Source: Pseudobutyrivibrio sp. (GTDB taxonomy: Bacteria > Bacillota > Clostridia > Lachnospirales > Lachnospiraceae). Taken from it: DNA of 7,231 bases. The notes below the pieces were generated by a model that worked only from the letters and a program-made list of their open reading frames with translations, was not told where the DNA came from and made no database searches. Shown piece by piece: positions 1 to 6,235 of the stretch. A program made the translations under genes and the position numbers. The DNA is taken from contig JAFYYE010000371.1 in assembly GCA_017557715.1 (NCBI GenBank), forward strand, positions 1 to 7,231, in the 5' to 3' direction. Position 1 is the stretch's first letter. Every line of letters starts with the position of its first letter.

Positions 1-1
1 C

Positions 2-1540
2 ATTGAAGATTACTTAAGAGCTATACCTTATTTTAAAGAACGTCCAAAGCAGGTTATTGTGCAGACATTAAAAAACGATAAGCTGGAGCGAAGAAACGTG
101 TTTGCACTTTTAATTGGGGAGAAGGATAAAAATAATAAAACCATAATTTTCCATGGCCACACCGATACGGTGGGAGTGGAAGATTATGGGGCTCTTGCCG
201 GCTATGCCTTTGATTGTGATGGTTTGGCAGAACAGTTAAAGCAGATTGAATTGTCAGAAGAAGTCAAGAAGGATTTGGAGTCAGGTGAATATTTATTTGG
301 TCGCGGTGCCTGTGACATGAAAAGCGGTGATGCAGTATTTATGGTACTGCTTAAGGCGCATTCAGAGCACGTCAGTGATTTATCTGGAAATATACTTTTA
401 TCATTGAATCCTGTTGAAGAGAATCTTCATACCGGAATTATTGAGGGAATAGATGTAATCGAGAAGCTTAAAGACCAATATGGATTAGACTATGTACTTG
501 CCATAAATAATGACTACACCTGTCCTATGTATCCTGGGGACAAGCATCATTATATATACACTGGTGTAGGCGGAAAGCTTCTTCCCTGCTTTTATATTCA
601 GGGACGTGAAACACATGTGGGACAGTGCTTCGAGGGTTATGACCCTACAACAGTGATGGCAGAGTTAATAAAGGAATTGAATTTAAATCCTGAGTATTCG
701 GAGGTCTATGAAGGTGAATATGCATTGCCACCTACTTTATTAAAAAGTAAGGATTTGAAGGGCTGGTATAACGTGCAGACAGCCAAGGAAGCTTTGGTAT
801 ATTTTAATTATTTTGTTTTGAATTCAGATGTTCGTGACATAACTAAAAAGCTTGTGACTGCAGGAGAAAAGGCAGTGAGAAGAGCATCGGCAGATTTGAA
901 TATTAAGTACAAAGCCTTTTGTGAGAAGTCTGGAAAGGATTTTCAGCAGATTGAAAACAGCTGGTCGGTTATGTCTTATGAGGATTTGTATCAGCTGGTA
1001 AAAGAACAGGATGAATCTATAGATAAAACACTTGCAGAAGAGACTTTGAAGCTTCAGGAGGCAGGGGTAGATAAAAGGGAAATCCCTGTATCGTATATAC
1101 GGATTTTGCTTGCAAGGGCAAATATTTATCATCCAGTTGTAGTGCTTTACTATGCAACTCCTTATTGTCCTCATAATACCTTGAAAAAGGATGATGAAAC
1201 AGTGGATAAGCTTGGAGAAATTCTTAAGACTGTGGAAAAAGAATATAACATCACATATAAGATGGATGGATTTTTTCCGAGTCTGTCAGATAGCAGCTAT
1301 TTATCACTGGATGATTCCATGGAATCAATTGCTACACTTAAACAAAATTTTCCACAGATGCAGCAGCTATATCCATTGCCTTTGGAACAGATTAAAAAGC
1401 TGAATATTAAAGCTGTCAATTTTGGAGTTTACGGAAAAGATGCTCATAAAAGCACAGAAAGGTTACAGATACCATATAGCTTTGGAGTGTTACCAAATCT
1501 GATTATGAAAACTACGGAGGTATTTTTAAATGTTTGTTAA
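2..1540 (+). CDS. RocB-like M20-family metallohydrolase, 5'-truncated
   Basis: Zinc-dependent amidohydrolase/peptidase of the M20 family, closest by pattern to the arginine-utilisation protein RocB; probably cytoplasmic. The frame is open from base 2, so the gene begins before the window and the GTG at 59 is internal. About 512 residues are present; RocB proteins are roughly 550, so only a short N-terminal piece is missing. Metal-binding motifs are in order: HGHTD (codons 152-166), followed by a RocB-like VEDYG stretch; the GACDMKSG aspartate (314-316); the catalytic/metal-binding Glu pair in NPVEEN (416-421); and a C-terminal His in GKDAHKSTE (1445-1447). All expected metal ligands therefore seem present, so the enzyme looks intact. 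The 3' end overlaps the next gene by 11 nt, indicating translational coupling. The exact substrate of RocB proteins is not settled; an arginine-containing peptide or N-acyl amino acid is my inference from the neighbouring guanidine hydrolase. Family call is strong, substrate call weak. Confidence -1.
   Translation: MEDYLRAIPYFKERPKQVIVQTLKNDKLERRNVFALLIGEKDKNNKTIIFHGHTDTVGVEDYGALAGYAFDCDGLAEQLKQIELSEEVKKDLESGEYLFGRGACDMKSGDAVFMVLLKAHSEHVSDLSGNILLSLNPVEENLHTGIIEGIDVIEKLKDQYGLDYVLAINNDYTCPMYPGDKHHYIYTGVGGKLLPCFYIQGRETHVGQCFEGYDPTTVMAELIKELNLNPEYSEVYEGEYALPPTLLKSKDLKGWYNVQTAKEALVYFNYFVLNSDVRDITKKLVTAGEKAVRRASADLNIKYKAFCEKSGKDFQQIENSWSVMSYEDLYQLVKEQDESIDKTLAEETLKLQEAGVDKREIPVSYIRILLARANIYHPVVVLYYATPYCPHNTLKKDDETVDKLGEILKTVEKEYNITYKMDGFFPSLSDSSYLSLDDSMESIATLKQNFPQMQQLYPLPLEQIKKLNIKAVNFGVYGKDAHKSTERLQIPYSFGVLPNLIMKTTEVFLNVC
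1516..1520 (+). promoter_or_regulatory. Ribosome binding site inside the upstream gene
   Basis: GGAGG lies 9 nt before the ATG at 1530, inside the last codons of the M20 gene. It fixes the start of the guanidine-hydrolase gene and explains how that gene can begin 11 nt before the upstream stop codon. Confidence -1.
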
Positions 1541-2366
1541 GAATGGAACGGGGGAATTAAAGAAGGTTTTGGTTTCAAGACCTGAGTATTTAAAGCCAGC
1601 ACCAATAAATGAAATAGCTAAAAAGTGGAAGGATACCACTATGGATGTGGAGGTTATGCTTCGTGAACATGAGGAGTTTGTAAAAAGATATGAGGATGCT
1701 GGTATTGAGGTGGAGTTTTTAGACGCAGATGATGAGCGCCCAAACTCAGTTTTTGCAAGAGATTTTGGTGGGTGTGTAAAGGAAGGATATATCCTTGGAA
1801 ACTTCAAGCTGGACATGCGCTACAAGGAACATGTTGATTATGAGAAGCGTATGGCTGAGCTTGGTATTCCAAAAATAGGAGAAGTGAAGAAGGGACTCTT
1901 TGAGGGGGGAGACTTCATGTTTATGAGTGAAAAATGGGTAGCGGTAGGTATGGCTGACAGAACTGATGAGGAAGGACTAAAGGAGCTGAAGGCTATATTG
2001 GAGCCACTTGGATATGAAGTGACTGGAGTTCCTCTTAAGAAAGAATATTTACATTTAGATATGTGTTTTAACTTGGTAGATGATCATTTGGCTGTGGCAT
2101 ATGTAGATGGCTTGCCAGAGGATTTCAAGGAGCTTTTGAAAGAAAGAGGAGTGGAATTAATACCTGTTCCCGAGGAGGCAATCTTTTTACATGGCTGTAA
2201 TTTACAGGCTCTTGGGAATCATACCGTACTCTCGCTTAAGCAGAATAAAAAGGTTAATGAGGAATTGGTAAAAAGAGGCATGAAGGTAATAGAGATGGAC
2301 ATTACCGAAATTTTAAAGGCAGGCGGCGGACCACACTGCATGACATTTCCGCTTGTGCGTATATAA
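1530..2366 (+). CDS. DDAH/arginine-deiminase superfamily guanidine hydrolase
   Basis: Cytoplasmic enzyme of 278 residues in the pentein (guanidino-group modifying) superfamily, which includes dimethylarginine dimethylaminohydrolase, arginine deiminase and amidinotransferases. These use a Cys-His-acid triad through a covalent thiouronium intermediate. Visible elements: SVFARDFGG (residues 73-81), the substrate-contacting loop; FEGGDF (124-129) with the conserved acidic residues E125 and D128; HLDMCF (174-179 region) with the catalytic His175; and GGGPHCMT near the C-terminus with nucleophile Cys270. The length suits a single-domain DDAH-like protein and is shorter than classical arginine deiminases (about 400), which carry an extra helical domain. 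The likely reaction converts an arginine-like guanidino compound to a ureido product plus ammonia or an alkylamine. Whether the substrate is arginine, a methylated arginine or another guanidine cannot be told from sequence. It is the second gene of the operon, and all catalytic residues are present. Confidence -1.
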   Translation: MFVKNGTGELKKVLVSRPEYLKPAPINEIAKKWKDTTMDVEVMLREHEEFVKRYEDAGIEVEFLDADDERPNSVFARDFGGCVKEGYILGNFKLDMRYKEHVDYEKRMAELGIPKIGEVKKGLFEGGDFMFMSEKWVAVGMADRTDEEGLKELKAILEPLGYEVTGVPLKKEYLHLDMCFNLVDDHLAVAYVDGLPEDFKELLKERGVELIPVPEEAIFLHGCNLQALGNHTVLSLKQNKKVNEELVKRGMKVIEMDITEILKAGGGPHCMTFPLVRI

Positions 2367-2391
2367 ATAATTATGAAGGGACACTATAGTA

Positions 2392-3462
2392 ATGAGTATT
2401 TTTTTAGTAGATGAATATAAAGAGATGGAGCCTTATGTTCCAGGGGAACAGCCAAAGGATAAGTTATACATAAAATTAAATGCAAATGAGACATCGCTGC
2501 CACCTTCACCAAAAGTATTTGAGGCAATTTCAAAAAGCGAGATTTGGAATATGAGCTACTATGCAGATCCACATTGTCACGAATTTCGTAAGGCAGTGGC
2601 TTCTGTATATGGGGTGACAGAGGAAGAGGTTTTCGTGGGAAATGGAGCGGATGAGGTTCTTTCCTTTGTACTTATGAGCTTCTTCAGAAGAGGAATGAAG
2701 ATATATTTCCCAGATATTACATATGGTTTCTATCGTACCTATGCAAAGACCTATGGACTTGATATGGAGGAGATTCCAGTTAAGGATGACTTTTCAATCG
2801 ACATAAATGATTACATGGATTTGGAAGGAGATATTATTTTTGCAAATCCTAATAATCCTACGGGAAAAGCAATTCCAATAGCGGATATTGAAAAGCTTGT
2901 TAAAAAGAATCCTAAGAGAATGGTAATAGTGGATGAGGCATATGCAGATTACTGGGGAGAGACATGTTTGCCGCTCGCTACAAAATATCCAAATCTTGTT
3001 GTTGTCCGTACCTTCTCAAAATCTAGAAATATGGCGGGAACACATATTGGATTTGCCATAGCATCAAAAGAAATTATCGCAGATATGAACAGCATAAAGT
3101 TCTCATTCAATCCATTTAATCTCAATTCGGTGACAATGGCAGCTGGAATTGCAGCAGTAAAGGATACCTATTATCTGGATAAATGTATTAACCGAATTGT
3201 CACTAATCGAGAGCAGTTCAAATCGGATTTGGAGAAGCTGGGATTTCACGTTATTCCATCGAAAGCTAATTTTGTATTCTGCTACCATGATGCAATTTCC
3301 TCATCAGAGCTTTGTGAGAAGTTGAAGGAAGAGGGAATTCTCACACGTCATTTCGCAGATGCAAAGCTGGATAAATATCTTAGAATCACTATTGGAACAG
3401 AGCAGGAGATGGCAGTGGTGCTGATTGCCATCAAAGAGATACTTGCGGAGGTTAAGGTTTGA
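2392..3462 (+). CDS. HisC-like PLP-dependent aminotransferase (class I/II)
   Basis: Fold-type I PLP enzyme of 356 residues, the usual length for histidinol-phosphate aminotransferases. Visible motifs: LNANETSLPPSP (29-40), the HisC-type N-terminal signature; GNGADE (83-88), contacting the cofactor phosphate; NPNNPTG (152-158), with the Asn that binds the PLP ring oxygen; DEAYADY (181-187), with Asp181 for the pyridine nitrogen; TFSKSRNMAG (207-216), with Schiff-base Lys210; and YLRITIGT (329-336), with Arg331 for the substrate carboxylate. The HisC consensus after the lysine, LRIGY, reads THIGF here, so the usual PLP-phosphate Arg is His218. No other histidine-biosynthesis gene is nearby, and the next gene is a 2-hydroxyacid dehydrogenase. 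I therefore infer a catabolic or specialised transaminase rather than true HisC. The start ATG has only a modest AAGGG site at 2376-2380 and follows a 25-nt gap. Confidence -1.
   Translation: MSIFLVDEYKEMEPYVPGEQPKDKLYIKLNANETSLPPSPKVFEAISKSEIWNMSYYADPHCHEFRKAVASVYGVTEEEVFVGNGADEVLSFVLMSFFRRGMKIYFPDITYGFYRTYAKTYGLDMEEIPVKDDFSIDINDYMDLEGDIIFANPNNPTGKAIPIADIEKLVKKNPKRMVIVDEAYADYWGETCLPLATKYPNLVVVRTFSKSRNMAGTHIGFAIASKEIIADMNSIKFSFNPFNLNSVTMAAGIAAVKDTYYLDKCINRIVTNREQFKSDLEKLGFHVIPSKANFVFCYHDAISSSELCEKLKEEGILTRHFADAKLDKYLRITIGTEQEMAVVLIAIKEILAEVKV
3446..3450 (+). promoter_or_regulatory. Ribosome binding site deciding a TTG start
   Basis: GGAGG inside the end of the aminotransferase gene sits 8 nt before TTG at 3459. 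This supports the non-ATG start, where TTG overlaps the upstream TGA stop as TTGA. Confidence -1.
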
Positions 3463-4436
3463 AGAAAATCGTAATTGCGGATTATGAAAGCGCACTGGAA
3501 GAGGATTATTCCATCACAATTGAAAGCATTGAAGAGGCACTTGGAGAGCCAATTGATACGGTAGTGCATACCTATAAGGACAAGGATGATTTTATCAAGG
3601 TATTGCAGGATGCAGATGGGCTGGTCACTGGATTTATTGAGGCTGATGAAGAGATACTGGCCGCATGTCCAAGCTTAAAATGTATTTCAGTTAGTGGTGT
3701 GGGATATTCAAATATCAATCTTGAGAGCGCTAAGCAGAACAATGTGGCAGTGTGCCATATTCAGGAATATTGTACGCAGGAGGTGGCAGAACATGCCATT
3801 GCACTAATGTGTGCCCTGAATCGTAATCTGAAATTCTATGACAGACAGATTAATGATAAGAAAGAATGGAAATATTATTCCATAGATGGTAATCCCAATC
3901 TTAGCAGTCAGACACTGGCAATATTTGGTTTTGGAAAAATCGGCAGACGTGTGGCAACCATCGCACTTGCCCTTGGAATGAAGGTTTTGGCTGTGGATCC
4001 TTATGCTGCCAGCCAGTTTGATGTAGCAGGAGTGGAGTTTGTAGATAAGAAGGAGGCCTTTGCCAGAGCTGATATAATTACCAATCATATGAATCTTACC
4101 GAGGAAAACAGACACTTTTTTAACGAGGATGCTTTTGCTAAAATGAAGCGTAGACCGATATTCATCAATGTAGGCCGTGGCGGCAGCGTTGATGAACATG
4201 CACTTGTAAATGCTCTGAACAGAGGATTGATTAGAGGCGCAGGCATTGATGTTCTTGAAGAAGAGGATCCTGATTTAAGTAAATGTAGTCTGCTTCGCCG
4301 AAAAAATGTAATCATAACACCTCACAGCGCATTCTACAGTCAGGAGTCTATAGAGAAACTGCAAAGAATTAGTGGGGCAAATCTTGGTTATTTCCTCGCT
4401 GGAAAAAATGAGGAGATAACTGAATTAGTTAGGTAA
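3459..4436 (+). CDS. D-isomer-specific 2-hydroxyacid dehydrogenase, CtBP-like
   Basis: Cytoplasmic NAD(H)-dependent dehydrogenase of 325 residues that interconverts 2-oxo acids and D-2-hydroxy acids. The N-terminal catalytic half contains SGVGYSNINLESA (79-91) and EYCTQEVAEHAIALM (103-117), the second typical of the CtBP-like branch. The Rossmann signature is GFGKIG (157-162), with Asp180 in VDPY at the end of the second strand, which favours NAD over NADP. Catalytic residues are Arg240 in NVGRGG, Glu269 in DVLEEEDP, and His289 in TPHSAF. Length is normal for the family. The start is TTG, overlapping the aminotransferase stop by 4 nt and preceded by a well-spaced GGAGG; the first residues (MKKIVIADYE) form the expected first beta strand. 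Pairing with a transaminase suggests that the oxo acid made upstream is reduced here to regenerate NAD, which is an inference. The true substrate is unknown. Confidence -1.
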   Translation: MKKIVIADYESALEEDYSITIESIEEALGEPIDTVVHTYKDKDDFIKVLQDADGLVTGFIEADEEILAACPSLKCISVSGVGYSNINLESAKQNNVAVCHIQEYCTQEVAEHAIALMCALNRNLKFYDRQINDKKEWKYYSIDGNPNLSSQTLAIFGFGKIGRRVATIALALGMKVLAVDPYAASQFDVAGVEFVDKKEAFARADIITNHMNLTEENRHFFNEDAFAKMKRRPIFINVGRGGSVDEHALVNALNRGLIRGAGIDVLEEEDPDLSKCSLLRRKNVIITPHSAFYSQESIEKLQRISGANLGYFLAGKNEEITELVR

Positions 4437-4437
4437 G

Positions 4438-5367
4438 ATGAGTGTATTAATTTCAATCACATTAAAAATTTTTGTTTTGATGGCAGCAGGATTTTTTGCT
4501 GCACATTTTAAAATCATGGATGAGGCTGTGAAGAGAGGAATGTCAGAAATGCTGATATATATCTTTCTTCCAGCCAATTTATTTGTGTCATCACAGGCGG
4601 ATTTTTCAATCAGTCAGATGATAGGAATAGGATATACTATCGTATTTACGTTAGTGTACTATGCCATTGTTATTTCAATATGCTATTTTGGAAGTCGCCC
4701 TTTCTTTAAGGATAAAACCAAGAGTGGAATGTTTGCTTTGCTTATCGCATTTGCCAATACTGGCTTTATCGGCATGTCCATTATCAGAGAGACAGTGGCA
4801 GGCTCAGGGCTTCTATATGCGGCAGTTTATAACTGCATCTTTGATGTGGTGTATTTTTCAATCGGAGTGATGCTTTTGCAAAGTGAGAGGGAAAAGATTT
4901 CCATCTATGCCATCATGAAGAACGTAATCATATGGATTGCCATTGCGGCCATTATTTTATATGTGATTCCATATCGTTTCCCAGTTGTGTTGACAGAGAC
5001 AGTAGACGTGCTGGGTGGATGTATGCTTCCTGTTTCTATGATGATTATTGGTGCGGAGCTTTACACCATCAAGCCAAATGAAGTCTTTACAGATAAGGTG
5101 GCATATATCACTTCATTTTTCAGAATGATTTTTGTGCCTGGTATCACTTTGATGGTGCTTGCATTTTTAAATGTAGAAAAGTCCCTTGCAATGACAATGG
5201 TACTTCTCACAGCCATGCCATCAGGTTCACTTAATGTAATCATAGGACGCAAGTATGATGCAGATGTAAAATATGCTACCACAACAATTATGCAAAATAC
5301 GATTATCATGCTTTTGACCTTACCAGCATTTATTTACCTGTGTGAGAGATTTTTAATCAATTCTTAA
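4438..5367 (+). CDS. AEC-family (auxin efflux carrier-like) transporter
   Basis: Integral membrane protein of 309 residues with about ten hydrophobic segments, roughly at 4-22, 37-53, 62-84, 98-117, 124-146, 157-176, 186-207, 221-243, 249-269 and 280-302. Family landmarks are FANTGFIGMSII (105-116), the conserved Asn/Gly break in the first half; LGGCMLPVSMMIIGAELY (192-209), the matching break with Pro198 in the second half; and AMPSGSLNVIIG (259-270). Bacterial AEC members move small organic anions such as malate or lactate, but direction and substrate cannot be predicted. It starts 1 nt after the dehydrogenase stop with only a weak AGG at 4431-4433, so its translation is probably coupled to that gene. 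As last gene of the cluster it plausibly imports the substrate or exports the hydroxy-acid product. No good terminator follows; a 5-bp stem at 5367-5381 lacks a T-run. Confidence -1.
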   Translation: MSVLISITLKIFVLMAAGFFAAHFKIMDEAVKRGMSEMLIYIFLPANLFVSSQADFSISQMIGIGYTIVFTLVYYAIVISICYFGSRPFFKDKTKSGMFALLIAFANTGFIGMSIIRETVAGSGLLYAAVYNCIFDVVYFSIGVMLLQSEREKISIYAIMKNVIIWIAIAAIILYVIPYRFPVVLTETVDVLGGCMLPVSMMIIGAELYTIKPNEVFTDKVAYITSFFRMIFVPGITLMVLAFLNVEKSLAMTMVLLTAMPSGSLNVIIGRKYDADVKYATTTIMQNTIIMLLTLPAFIYLCERFLINS

Positions 5368-5434
5368 AGATTTACTATCTTGGAACTAAAAATTTATTCA
5401 ATGCACTTATGTAGTATTAGAATATAAATGTTTA

Positions 5435-5463
5435 TTGAATATTCAGTCACTCTAGCCTATAAT
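5435..5463 (+). promoter_or_regulatory. Sigma-A promoter for the methionine sulfoxide reductase gene
   Basis: TTGAAT (5435-5440), a 17-nt spacer and a perfect TATAAT (5458-5463) predict a start near 5470, 27 nt before the ATG. This gives the gene its own transcript, separate from the upstream operon. Confidence -1.
5436..5445. repeat. Perfect 10-bp palindrome over the -35 element
   Basis: TGAATATTCA reads the same on both strands and covers most of the -35 box. A further TATTCAAT at 5395-5402 is an inverted copy of ATTGAATA at 5434-5441. The arrangement could be a repressor operator; AT-rich chance is a real alternative. Confidence -1.
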
Positions 5464-5496
5464 CTATTGCAAACAATTTAATTTGGAGGAATACAA

Positions 5497-5949
5497 ATGA
5501 CTGATTACAAATTGCTTGCGGAACAATTAAAGGCATTAGCTGAGGATGAGCCAAACTACATTCCAGTTCTTTCTAATGCTTCAGCACTTATAAATGAGAA
5601 TTTAGATGATTTAAACTGGGCAGGTTTTTATTTGATGGACAATGGTTCATTATTACTTGGTCCATTTCAGGGGAAGGTAGCCTACATAAGAATTGCACTT
5701 GGAAAGGGCGTATGCGGAACTGCAGTAGAAAAGGATGAAACACTTGTAGTGCCAAATGTTCACGAATTCCCAGGGCACATTGCTTGTGACTGCGCTTCTA
5801 ATTCAGAAATTGTCGTGCCTATTCACAAGGATGGAAAGGTTATTGGTGTTTTAGATATTGATAGCCCAAGTCTTAACAGATTCAGTGATGAGGACAGAGC
5901 TGGACTTGAGGAGTTTGTGAGAACTCTTGAGACAGTGACTCAGTTTTAA
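5497..5949 (+). CDS. msrC: Free methionine-R-sulfoxide reductase (GAF domain)
   Basis: Cytoplasmic antioxidant enzyme of 150 residues that reduces free L-methionine-R-sulfoxide to methionine, normally recycled by thioredoxin. The whole protein is a GAF fold. Diagnostic segments are NWAGFYLMD (40-48), LLLGPFQGKVAYIRI (52-66), GKGVCGTA (69-76), FPGHIACDCASNSEIVVP (91-108) and GVLDIDSPSLNRFSDEDR (117-134). Cys73 and Cys97 match E. coli Cys94 and Cys118. The position of E. coli Cys84 is Tyr63 (codon TAC), and an additional Cys99 sits two residues after Cys97. The ATG is preceded by GGAGG at 5485-5489 with 7-nt spacing. The gene is probably monocistronic from its own promoter. There is no terminator directly after it, so some transcripts may run on to the terminator at 6163-6201. 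Length is slightly below the usual 150-165. The family call is firm. Confidence -1.
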   Translation: MTDYKLLAEQLKALAEDEPNYIPVLSNASALINENLDDLNWAGFYLMDNGSLLLGPFQGKVAYIRIALGKGVCGTAVEKDETLVVPNVHEFPGHIACDCASNSEIVVPIHKDGKVIGVLDIDSPSLNRFSDEDRAGLEEFVRTLETVTQF

Positions 5950-5956
5950 ATTTTTA

Positions 5957-5985
5957 TTGACAATCTTTTTTTGAACGCGTATACT
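5957..5985 (+). promoter_or_regulatory. Strong sigma-A promoter of the leader/GNAT-MTase unit
   Basis: TTGACA (5957-5962), exactly 17 nt, then TATACT (5980-5985): near-consensus. The predicted start is about 5992, some 26 nt before the small ORF. The -35 hexamer is matched by an inverted TGTCAA at 5985-5990, which might be coincidence or part of an operator. Confidence -1.
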
Positions 5986-6017
5986 GTCAAAAAATACTCA
6001 AAGGAATAGATTTGCAC

Positions 6018-6134
6018 ATGACAACATTTACACTTACTAATAATTTTATAGCTTCAAATAATGACGCCGATTCGAAGAATCCGGGGTCTGATTTTGCTAT
6101 GTTTGGTGAGTGCATGTGCAGGTGTATAGAGTAG
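6018..6134 (+). CDS. 38-residue leader peptide with C-terminal Cys-Met-Cys-Arg-Cys
   Basis: Small ORF of 38 codons, ATG to TAG, just downstream of a near-consensus promoter and preceded by AAAGGA (6000-6005) at a rather long 12-nt spacing. The peptide starts MTTFTLTNNFIASNN and ends FAMFGECMCRCIE, with three cysteines in five codons. It has no signal peptide or hydrophobic segment, and I do not recognise a family. It ends 28 nt before a strong terminator. Two segments of its coding sequence (6031-6040 and 6101-6112) can pair with each other, and the second can pair with the terminator arm. The simplest reading is a regulatory leader peptide whose translation controls readthrough into the downstream GNAT-methyltransferase gene. 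A second possibility is a genuine small peptide, for example a modified Cys-rich product, since its downstream partner carries acetyl- and methyltransferase domains; no maturase or transporter is visible to support that. That it is translated at all is inferred from promoter, RBS and context. Confidence -1.
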   Translation: MTTFTLTNNFIASNNDADSKNPGSDFAMFGECMCRCIE

Positions 6135-6201
6135 TATTTAATACACTGATAGTTGATTTTATAAGCCTCATCAAACTAATACAGTTTGATGGGGCTTTTT
6201 T
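6031..6201 (+). promoter_or_regulatory. Candidate translation-coupled transcription attenuator
   Basis: Four segments can form mutually exclusive pairs. Segment 1, CACTTACTAA (6031-6040), pairs with TTGGTGAGTG (6103-6112) over 10 bp with two G-U wobbles. Segment 2, GTTTGGTGAG (6101-6110), pairs alternatively with CTCATCAAAC (6167-6176) over 10 bp with one G-U wobble. That last segment is the 5' arm (segment 3) of the terminator, whose 3' arm is segment 4 (6183-6197). A smaller hairpin, CCGATTC-GAA-GAATCCGG with one bulge (6067-6084), sits inside the 1:2 loop. A ribosome held near codons 5-12 of the small ORF would mask segment 1, allow 2:3, and prevent termination. A ribosome held at the Cys codons (6111-6125) would mask segment 2 and favour termination. 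Pairings were found by eye and free energies were not calculated. Confidence -1.
6163..6201 (+). terminator. Strong intrinsic terminator upstream of the GNAT-MTase gene
   Basis: A 15-bp stem with one G-U pair joins 6163-6177 to 6183-6197 around the 5-nt loop AATAC, and is followed by a run of six T (6196-6201, the first two paired). It reads in the + direction only; the minus strand has no T-run after the stem. It lies 34 nt before the downstream ATG, and no good promoter lies between, so the fusion gene appears to depend on readthrough. Confidence -1.
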
Positions 6202-6221
6202 AATACAAATTATGAGACAAC

Positions 6222-6227
6222 AGGAGG
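6222..6227 (+). promoter_or_regulatory. Ribosome binding site of the GNAT-MTase gene
   Basis: A perfect AGGAGG with 8-nt spacing fixes the ATG at 6236. It lies outside the terminator hairpin, so the control point appears to be transcription rather than masking of this site. Confidence -1.
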
Positions 6228-6235
6228 AATTACCA

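Noticed and set aside
824..1174. Minus-strand open frame of 116 codons
   Set aside because: It lies wholly within the M20 hydrolase gene, which has clear family motifs. The antisense product is rich in Cys, Ile and Phe without recognisable domains and has no convincing start signals.
1526..1816. Minus-strand open frame of 96 codons
   Set aside because: Antisense shadow of the guanidine hydrolase N-terminus; low-complexity Ser-rich product.
3804..4199. Minus-strand open frame of 131 codons
   Set aside because: Antisense to the Rossmann domain of the hydroxyacid dehydrogenase; no family resemblance.
4661..4870. Plus-strand open frame of 69 codons
   Set aside because: Alternate frame within the AEC transporter gene; hydrophobicity is a by-product of the overlapping membrane segments.
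5367..5381. Hairpin AAGAT-TTACT-ATCTT after the transporter gene
   Set aside because: Only 5 bp and AT-rich, with no following T-run, so it is not convincing as a terminator.
6018..6134. AgrD-like autoinducer precursor
   Set aside because: No amphipathic N-terminal helix, no Cys-containing core followed by a conserved acidic tail of the AgrD type, and no AgrB-like gene nearby.
5992..6201. Known riboswitch or T-box leader
   Set aside because: No T-box AGGGTGGNACCGCG signature and no conserved core of common riboswitches that I can recognise. The ORF and alternative stems fit a leader-peptide attenuator better.
6201..6235. Separate promoter directly upstream of the GNAT-MTase gene
   Set aside because: The best candidate pairs TTGATG (6186-6191), inside the terminator stem, with a poor -10 near 6209-6214; too weak to support.
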